Shown here in pieces: positions 8,382 to 14,256 of a stretch of DNA of 14,256 bases. The stretch's first letter is position 1; the number at the start of each line of letters is the position of its first letter. The notes under the pieces are model-generated. The model saw nothing but the letters and a program-made list of their open reading frames with translations. It had not been told where the DNA came from and searched no databases. Source of the DNA: Saccoglossus kowalevskii (lineage: Eukaryota; Hemichordata; Enteropneusta; Harrimaniidae); the NCBI RefSeq assembly GCF_000003605.2, contig NW_003123908.1:67242-81497 (forward strand), in the 5' to 3' direction. The translations under genes were made by a program, and so were the position numbers.

Positions 8382-10276
8382 AATTTTGCGACAAAACCTC
8401 AATTGTTAGTGAACACCACTGAACACATCGCCAAACATACTGTGTTTATTGACCCTGATTAGGTATGATACTGTAACAATTTTGATTGGTCAACTAGTTC
8501 GCCCCACATATTATATTGAAGTTAATCGGAAGTTGCCATTTTGAACCCTTTCTGAAAATCTATGCATTCATAATCGGTCCCGTGCTTTTTCCCGCCAAAA
8601 CTTGATCACAGATCTATTTGGCTTTGTAATATCCCATATTCTGTAAGATTTCATTTGTTCGGCGATTTAATATTTTTGCTGTTTTTATTCAAAAACCATA
8701 TTTTTGATTACTGTATAATATTTATGCGCGATTGATCAATTTATTCCCGTTGGATCTGTTTGGACATGTTAATTGTACACGAATTGAAATGATACATGTA
8801 CAGACTAATTCAACAGGACATAATTGCCTTTAAACTTTCTGTTAAGCCATACTTTACTGCATTCAGCTACCCCAGTTCTATAGCAGTGAGAGAGACTATG
8901 CCGATGACTATGGTGGGTTCAATATTGTCGAAGGAAGTTAGCGAACACGACAAGTTACAACAACCATCACCCTTCAATAGATATGAAACATCATTAGCCG
9001 TAATATGTTGCAGAGTGTTTTTATTATCAACAATATGTTTACCTTGTTTATTGCGTCTGTACTATCGAGTGTGCAACAATAAATGAAAACACACAAATAA
9101 TATTAATAATTTGTTTTCATTACAAGGTCATTGATTGTGATTTGATATCGTGTGAGATCCTCTTTGGCATGGCTCGGAGATTACCATGACTAGTACCGTA
9201 CGAAAGAGTTGCTGTCTTTTGTTTCACACGCGATCGAGTTGATAAAAAACTTTGTCCTCCTCACAAGCACATATTATAATGCTACACTTTTTAAGGAAAT
9301 TGTGGCTTGCGTCATGTGTGAGCAATGGTAGCAAGGCATATATACTGATCAGCCTTCTGCTATTTTGTGGTTGTGTATATAAGTCACATTGATGATGTAT
9401 ACATCACAACTTGATTTGCTCGCCCCATTTACTCTGCTGTGCTCTATGAGAAAGTTATTGAACTTTAAAGGTCACTAATGCGGTTTAAGGTAGCGAGACT
9501 ATTATTTGTGTTGAAAATTACGATTTTCACATTTATTCTTCAATTGATGAAATGCACTATAAACTTTCATGTGATAAAGTCAACATAACATAGAATGTCA
9601 TGTAAGTTGGTTAAAATGATTTTCTGAAGAGAAGCAAGGCAGCCTCAGTAGTGTTTTCCAAAATCAACAACAAAGGTTTAATCTGTGCGCCTATAAGTTT
9701 CAAAGATTAACTCAAGACAAAGCAATGTTAGGATGTGCTATCAGTAGCTATCTGACACACAATGAGTGTTTCCAAACATTTGAGTGGTTTGTCTCCGCCC
9801 CAGGTGTTTGTTTCACAGATTAGTCATTTGCATATGAATGTGTCAGACACAAGGTCAAACAGCTACTGAAAAAAATCATTGATTTTGGTGTTTTCATCCG
9901 CCGATTTTATCGAACTATAGCTATCCCATTCCTTTATTTTTGGTTTCAAATAGCCTTACACATTTGAATGCCCCTACACATGTTAAAACAGACCTTGATG
10001 GGAAAACAAATTGATTGTGCTGATAAACAAGCTTGAAAATCTTTGCTGTTACTTCATGTACGTTTTCTAGAATCGAATAACAGAATGGCCGCATACATTG
10101 CAATAGTAAGCTAGCGGCGTAGAATTGTTAAACTATTGAAAAAATTGTATGTGACGTGTCTTTTTTGTTTTATTTTTCCATTTTTTTTTTTCACTTTTAT
10201 AGTTTTTTTGAAGAAAACTAAAACCACCGGAGGGTTCTTTTTTTTACTGAGACCGATGTTGACTAAACACAGGTCA
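8382..10276. other. Long non-coding stretch without a supported gene
   Basis: No recognised gene. The best frame is 8796-9086 (plus, 96 codons), with a plausible acceptor inside it (CTGCATTCAG near 8867) and an AATAAA overlapping its end, but no domain. Also seen are a 10-bp perfect inverted repeat at 9082-9091/9112-9121, an octamer-like ATTTGCAT near 9828, and a T-rich tract at about 10160-10212. The frame at 9921-10103 (minus) looks like chance. Confidence 0.45.
9082..9121. repeat. 10-bp perfect inverted repeat at a possible transcript end
   Basis: AATGAAAACA (9082-9091) is the exact reverse complement of TGTTTTCATT (9112-9121), with a 20-nt A/T-only-like loop. It overlaps AATAAA (9078-9083) and the stop of the 8796-9086 open frame. 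Confidence 0.6.
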
Positions 10277-10310
10277 CAATTTTGTTCGTCCTACTAGGAA
10301 TCAAAAATTG
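10277..10310. repeat. Nested short hairpin
   Basis: Outer arms CAATTTTG (10277-10284) and CAAAAATTG (10302-10310) enclose an inner perfect TCCTA-C-TAGGA (10289-10299). Small, and may be chance in AT-rich DNA. Confidence 0.5.
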
Positions 10311-10340
10311 ATAAATAATATATACTAGCGCAATAATAAC

Positions 10341-10357
10341 ATTAATAATAATAATAA
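10341..10357 (+). repeat. AAT trinucleotide microsatellite
   Basis: About five AAT/ATA units, followed directly by the palindrome AACAATTGTT. Confidence 0.75.
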
Positions 10358-10464
10358 CAATTGTTGTTTATGTTCTCATTCAGAGTGTTTATAAACTTAC
10401 TAAAACTTTAGGTAAACTTTGTTACAGCTTATATCAGTCGGAATACATCGTGTGTTTACTGGGT

Positions 10465-10485
10465 TTCCGTTGTTCGGTAACGGAA
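10465..10485. repeat. 7-bp stem, 7-nt loop hairpin
   Basis: TTCCGTT (10465-10471) pairs perfectly with AACGGAA (10479-10485) around the loop GTTCGGT. The same 7/7 geometry occurs at 11749-11769, but the sequences differ. Confidence 0.6.
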
Positions 10486-10680
10486 TGCCTTGAAAACTCA
10501 ACATCACAAGTGTTGTATGTTCGTTGATTTAGCTTGCCGCCTGCGTATTTACAGGTTATCAGGTATTATGTGCGACATCGAATCATGCATTCTGAAAACT
10601 TAACTGAAATATTGATGTCCTATATCCGTAATGCCAGAATAACGCACATGTTAAAACCCGGTTTCGTCGTTTATTGTTAT

Positions 10681-10980
10681 GTTAAAGGCCGGTAGTCACC
10701 GCGCTGCTCATGTGCGACATTTGAGTTGATAAACATTGATTTTCCCACAATCCAATTCGCCATTCTAATGGGAATCACAGGTATGCGGTTTGGCCTGGGC
10801 GCACTAATTACCGCTGGTGATTCCTTCGATACCTTCTAATCACCTAAAAATACTTAATCAAAGCTAGGTAACGTCTTAGTTTGTACTCGTTAATCTGCGC
10901 AACAGTCAAAGTCGCCATCTTTGTTTATATGAGGCCATATATCTCGCGCATGCGTGGCGCGACGACTACCGCCCTTTAAC
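10681..10980. mobile_element. MITE-like element with 40-bp terminal inverted repeats and TTAA ends
   Basis: The first 40 bp (10681-10720, beginning GTTAAAGGCCGGTAGTC) and the reverse complement of the last 40 bp (10941-10980, beginning GTTAAAGGGCGGTAGTC) agree at 32 of 40 positions. Weaker pairing runs further in. TTAA stands at both ends (10682-10685 and 10976-10979), symmetric about AGG...CCT termini, as expected for a piggyBac-type TTAA target duplication; it could also simply be part of the terminal repeat. At 300 bp with no coding capacity it is non-autonomous. The right terminal region carries CpG-rich CGCGCATGCG and a YY1-like site (AAAGATGGCGAC on the minus strand). Confidence 0.72.
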
Positions 10981-11164
10981 AGCAGTGTGGAGATGTACGT
11001 CTATTTAATGAGATGAGAGTGAATTCGTTTAATAGTTATTTGAAATAAATACTAAACATTACGTTGTTCTAGCATGAAATATTCGTTTTATTCTATTATA
11101 TAAGAAAATACATTATAACCACCTTGATTCGACTGAAACGTTGCCGAAAAATTATTCGAGTTAT

Positions 11165-11305
11165 CACGTCATGAGCGTGTGGACTTTTAAGGTTTAGAAC
11201 AGCCTTGGGCGCTGTGGTCGTCCGGTAAACCTAGGTGCTCGGTGGAGTACTGGTTCAGAGAAATTATAATTTTTGTTATAGGGGAGTTTCAGATAAGAAT
11301 ATGTA
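11165..11305 (+). repeat. Dispersed repeat family 2, copy B (possible tRNA-headed SINE remnant)
   Basis: Partner of 825-955, with matching blocks around TCGTCCGGTAAACCTAGG, TGGAGTACTGGTTCAGAG and ATAAGAATATGTAT. TGGAGTACTGGTTCAGAG (11243) fits a decayed tRNA box A (TGGC-NNAG-TGGTT-AGAG), and AGTTTCAGAT (about 11285) is a poor box B some 41 bp on, near tRNA spacing. The 68-codon plus-strand frame over this region (11235-11441) runs on into the foldback at 11374 and is unlikely to be a gene. Confidence 0.5.
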
Positions 11306-11373
11306 TGTACTTGTTTATTTAGTACAGTTTTCCCTCCCCACCCGTGGTATGTGTTTCTATTCGCCAGCATTCA

Positions 11374-11523
11374 ATAATATGAGGTTATACGAGGATACCT
11401 CAAAGTATGCACGAAGAAAGTACAGCGAGAGTATCGACTGACGCCGCGCGCAGCGGAAGTCGATGCGAAAGCGTACTGTCTAAGGGCATACTTTGAGGTA
11501 TCCTCGTAATAACCTTATTATTA
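11374..11523. mobile_element. Long foldback (hairpin) element
   Basis: A near-palindrome of about 150 nt. Positions 11389-11410 pair perfectly with 11486-11507 (22 bp). After a 1-nt bulge at 11508 the stem continues with AGGTTAT (11382-11388) against ATAACCT (11509-11515), then AT-rich pairs. Inside, AGTAC (11419-11423) pairs with GTACT (11473-11477), and 11431-11439 pairs with 11458-11466 (one G-T pair). The 18-nt apical loop (11440-11457) is CpG-rich. The low divergence of the arms implies a recent origin or pairing constraint. Best read as a foldback or MITE-type element; target duplications were not found. Confidence 0.7.
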
Positions 11524-12901
11524 TACATCCTTTCCTTTCAAGTATACATCATGGGAATGCCTAAATCCATTTAGTTTAGAACAGAATTAACAAACTACTT
11601 TGTGTGTCTGGACAAACCCCGGTGGCAGCAATGTTTGCTTTTATTATTAGAGGATCCTTACGCGCGTAAACATTCCATATTTGAAATTCGCATTTCCTAA
11701 TAGGGTAGGATGAAAATAACCCGTAAAATACCGCAAAATTACGGCGCGCTGTAACTTATGGCGTTACAGTGGCAGATTATACATCTGTCATCTTTTGTTA
11801 CGTTATGTGTTACGATAAGTGTGGTGAGTCTCTCATGAATATCTCATGAAAAGTGAGGTTACCACTTACAAATGCAAAGTTCAAAGTAAACAGGAGAACT
11901 GGTGATGGTTATAGAACCATAACTGCCTCAGCTCAAAGATTGTTATGTAATACAGGGGAATGTGAAGGGAAATGTATTGTAATGTTACCTCTGTGTAATT
12001 TACAATATATCTGCATTAACCTTCACTGTGAAGGACAATATGGGAGTTGACTTAAATGACTGGTAAAAGCAAGGCTGGTCAAATTCTGCGAAATAGTAGT
12101 TAGAATTTCCAGCTGTCATGCACACAATCAGAAAAATATGTTATTACTGTAAATAATTATGAACAATAGAAACTGGAAATAAAAACTATGAACAATTTCC
12201 ATCTTCAAATAGTTAAAATAAACTTGATACCCTGGTGAAGCATGTCTATTGTTTCGCAACGACTGTCCCAGGGGATTTTCGTCTTCTCAATTTCTCAAGA
12301 TAAACGTCCCAGGGTTGTTTTGTGCACTTGGACATGTTTATTGGCAGCATTTCTTGTATTAATTTCCATTGCCCAAAAAAAGAAGAAGCAAATACTATTA
12401 CTGAAGCACAGAATTTGCATGAATTTTTCTCCCCGGTCATCCACGCAAACTGCAAACGAAGTCTTTTACTTCATCTATAGTTGTTGACACTTTGCAACCA
12501 CCTTGATGGATGTATTGTGACGTATTTTAACCCCGGATTTTGACCTTGCGTTCCGGCTACATGTAATGCCCTTTCATACCAGTTGAATTTCCTTTCATTA
12601 TTACATCCAAATGTCATGATATTTAATAATTAAAACCAACGTTTATTTCACAGTTTTCACTTTTCTAAAAATATTTTACTGATCAAAGGACTTTTCACTC
12701 CCATCATGCAATCTTCCATAGTACTTCCACAGACACAGCGGGATCGCCAACATATCTACAAATAACCTCGCTCTCAGGAGCTGAGGAATAATATTTAAAA
12801 AAAATATTATACAACTGTCTGATAGTGGAAATTATATGACGCCTCCAAAATGTTCCTGATTCGTAAAGACTTGACCATCCCTCCCAATATCTAACTGTGC
12901 T
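11524..12901. other. Non-coding stretch with scattered small palindromes
   Basis: No recognised gene. Seen: perfect palindrome TTACGCGCGTAA (11658-11669), hairpin CTGTAAC/GTTACAG (11749-11769, 7-nt loop), tandem TCTCATGAA (from about 11831), CCTTCAC-T-GTGAAGG (12020-12034), CTCAG-GAG-CTGAG (12773-12785) and ATAATATTT/AAATATTAT (12788-12796/12802-12810). Frames at 11853-12050 (+), 12242-12487 (+), 12246-12455 (-) and 12704-12961 (-) carry no recognisable domain; the middle two are mutually antisense. Confidence 0.5.
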
Positions 12902-12962
12902 CGTCGTCGTGTAGAGCGTTCTCAAATTGGGTGTGTTGTATACGTCACGCGGGATTCGCATC
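12902..12962 (+). repeat. Possible decayed tRNA-like promoter (SINE head remnant)
   Basis: CGTCGTGTAGAGCGTTCTC (from 12904) resembles a tRNA D-arm/box A, and GGATTCGCATC (12952-12962) a box B, about 47 bp apart. The stems needed for a cloverleaf (D stem, T stem) do not pair, so it is not a working tRNA gene. The patch is CpG-rich relative to its flanks. Confidence 0.25.
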
Positions 12963-13866
12963 GACCACGACGCGCCGCGATGATCAGAGTCTTCAAAATA
13001 ATAGTGTGACAGTCAACGTGATTTAGACTTCTTTTTGCTTTTTGGCAAGTGGAATCCAGTATCTCAATGTCTGACGTTTTGCTGGTTAATGGGATTGATT
13101 TCTTCTTTGTATTTAGTTCTCAAACCAATTATATCAACTGTTTAAGGTAGAGATGCAGTTTACCTGACAGGTATTTTGATTAGTTGATTAGGAAACCAAG
13201 ATGACCTCCCTTGTCCACAAAACTATATATTTTCGGAAAGCTTATTGTACGAATTTTAAAATTGTGTAAGTAGTTTTTTTTATAGACACTGTAGTTTGAA
13301 ATATGCACAAAAATGTGCTTTTTTGGTCAAAGTGATTTAAAAAAAATTAGCTTCTAAACTATGCTTCTGTTTTCTGTCACAATTGGTTAATGGGCACATC
13401 TCTTTACTATGAAGAAAGTGCCGTATTGAAAACTGTCTATCAGTTGTCAATTGTGCAGGGCTGCAACTCAAATTTCACTACTTCAAGTTTATGCATAAAT
13501 TAACACCCAGGCTAGTTGTCTGTACGATTGTTGTAACACTGTTCAACCAAAAACAATGCCCAGACGGCGTTTTGAAGATACACACATTGTCAATCATTTG
13601 TGAAAATTTCAAAACAAAAGGTCAAAGCGTCTAGGAGCTATTTTTTTAAAGTTCTGGGATGTGCACTAAAAAGAAGCTGAGATAATGGCTAATTTGCATA
13701 ACAATTCACTCAGTAAGAAGTTTGATAATGCTCATAATTAAAATGGCCGTAACAGTTCCAAATTTAAATGTATTATCGTTTTGTAAAAAGTTAAATATAG
13801 TGCATAATATGGAGATCCCGTCATTTCTTGTTTTCACCATGGTTCTTTTTTATTATTTATGTACTG
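12963..13866. other. AT-rich non-coding stretch
   Basis: No gene recognised. One small hairpin, GCACA-AAAA-TGTGC (13305-13318), is followed directly by six T, the layout of a Pol III stop, but no Pol III gene is seen upstream. The frame at 13722-13940 (+) runs into dispersed repeat copy 2. From about 13740 the sequence may be the decayed upstream part of that repeat. Confidence 0.45.
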
Positions 13867-14150
13867 GATGTGCTGGAATGTGCAGTAGACTAACAATAAT
13901 TTATTTGACTGCTGGCGTGTGTACGTCAGACGAAAGATAATAACAAACTTAACTCTAGTACATATTTGACTGTCAGCTCGAATTATGTATTTGTTTCCCG
14001 TCAACATTTAGCGTTGACAGATGATTCAATTCATTGTTTCAAATCCTGTCATCCGAAATTACAAAGACATATTTATTCTGAGAGATTACAATATAATAAA
14101 ATAATAAATAAATTTCAAGACCAAGGCCAGTGTCATAATAATACAATTAT
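13867..14150 (+). repeat. Dispersed repeat family 1, copy 2
   Basis: Collinear with 1935-2225, same orientation, about 12 kb away. The strongest blocks are GGCGTGTGT (13914), TAGCGTTGACAG (about 14009), ATATTTATTCTGAGA (about 14069) and AAGGCCAGTGTCATAAT (about 14123). The homology stops at ATTAT (14146-14150), immediately before the GC-rich tandem repeats. The frame open from 13966 to the window edge crosses both repeats and is not taken as a gene. Confidence 0.7.
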
Positions 14151-14256
14151 TAGGGGCCCAAGCCCGAAGGGCGAGGCCCCTATTCTTATTGTCCGGTTTT
14201 TAGGGGCCCAAGCCCAAAGGGCGAGGCCCCTATTCTTATTGTCCGGTTTTAGGTGA
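14151..14256 (+). repeat. GC-rich 50-bp tandem repeat encoding a hairpin, running off the window
   Basis: Two full 50-bp units (14151-14200, 14201-14250) differ at a single base (G14166 versus A14216), and a third or diverged junction starts at 14251. In each unit AGGGGCC pairs with GGCCCCT, and inside it GCCC pairs with GGGC around a 3-nt loop (GAA or AAA), separated by small internal bulges (CAA and GA). The one substitution lies in the loop, so the stem is unchanged. The rest of the unit is T-rich spacer ending GTCCGGTTTT. Composition differs sharply from the AT-rich surroundings. The total copy number cannot be seen. Confidence 0.9.

Noticed and set aside
11374-11523. Foldback as a microRNA precursor
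   Set aside because: The region between the perfect arms is about 75 nt with its own branching pairs, atypical for animal pre-miRNAs; a mobile foldback explains it better.
12242-12487. Overlapping open frames on both strands
   Set aside because: Both are short with no domains; overlap of two chance frames is more likely than two genes.
12704-12961. 85-codon minus-strand frame with a faint resemblance to the 773-958 minus-strand frame (W...R spacing)
   Set aside because: Nucleotide alignment does not hold beyond short words such as TGACGTAT; judged coincidental.
13305-13324. Hairpin plus six T as a bacterial-type terminator
   Set aside because: The stem is only 5 bp and the window is eukaryotic; T runs are common here.
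14030-14055. GTTTCAAATCC as a tRNA box B in repeat copy 2
   Set aside because: No box A at proper distance upstream, and copy 1 does not keep the motif.
13966-14256. Open frame running off the right edge
   Set aside because: Made entirely of dispersed repeat copy 2 and the 50-bp hairpin repeats; a 50-bp period shifts the frame each unit, so the repeats do not encode a repeated peptide.
1-14256. CRISPR array, phage, defence operon or other prokaryotic system
   Set aside because: No spaced direct repeats of CRISPR type, no gene clusters, and the only gene is a metazoan GPCR.

Overview
The window reads as AT-rich intergenic DNA from an animal nuclear genome, by composition and architecture a (probably marine) invertebrate such as a mollusc, brachiopod, annelid, hemichordate or lancelet; the sequence does not settle which. 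Reasons: one intact class A GPCR with metazoan peptide-receptor features, long non-coding stretches without operon structure, no Shine-Dalgarno-spaced gene series, AATAAA/ATTAAA-type 3' signals, and many diverged short repeats and inverted-repeat elements.

Only one gene is convincing: an uninterrupted 342-codon rhodopsin-like GPCR on the minus strand at 2742-3770. All seven helices and most helix landmarks are present, so it looks functional. Candidate polyadenylation signals lie downstream at 2496-2501 and 2311-2316. Upstream (higher coordinates) there is a possible promoter, a full CRE next to a TATA box at 4893-4917, and a possible 5'UTR intron (donor at 4746, acceptor at 3840). That promoter and intron are inference.

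The rest is a repeat landscape. (i) A family of about 290 bp is present twice in the same orientation (1935-2225 and 13867-14150). (ii) A second old family of about 110-130 bp, perhaps with a tRNA-like head, is present at 825-955 and 11165-11305. (iii) A 300-bp MITE-like element at 10681-10980 has 40-bp terminal inverted repeats and TTAA at both ends. (iv) A 150-nt foldback lies at 11374-11523 with a 22-bp perfect arm. (v) A smaller inverted repeat lies at 8285-8381. (vi) At the right edge, a GC-rich 50-bp tandem repeat begins at 14151 exactly where the second copy of family (i) ends; each unit encodes a compact hairpin. Microsatellites (CTATA, GTTTT, AAT) and short palindromes fill in between.

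No rRNA, intact tRNA, CRISPR, phage or bacterial operon features are seen. Most other open frames are short, lack recognisable domains and are probably chance or repeat-derived. Identity estimates and alignments were made by eye.
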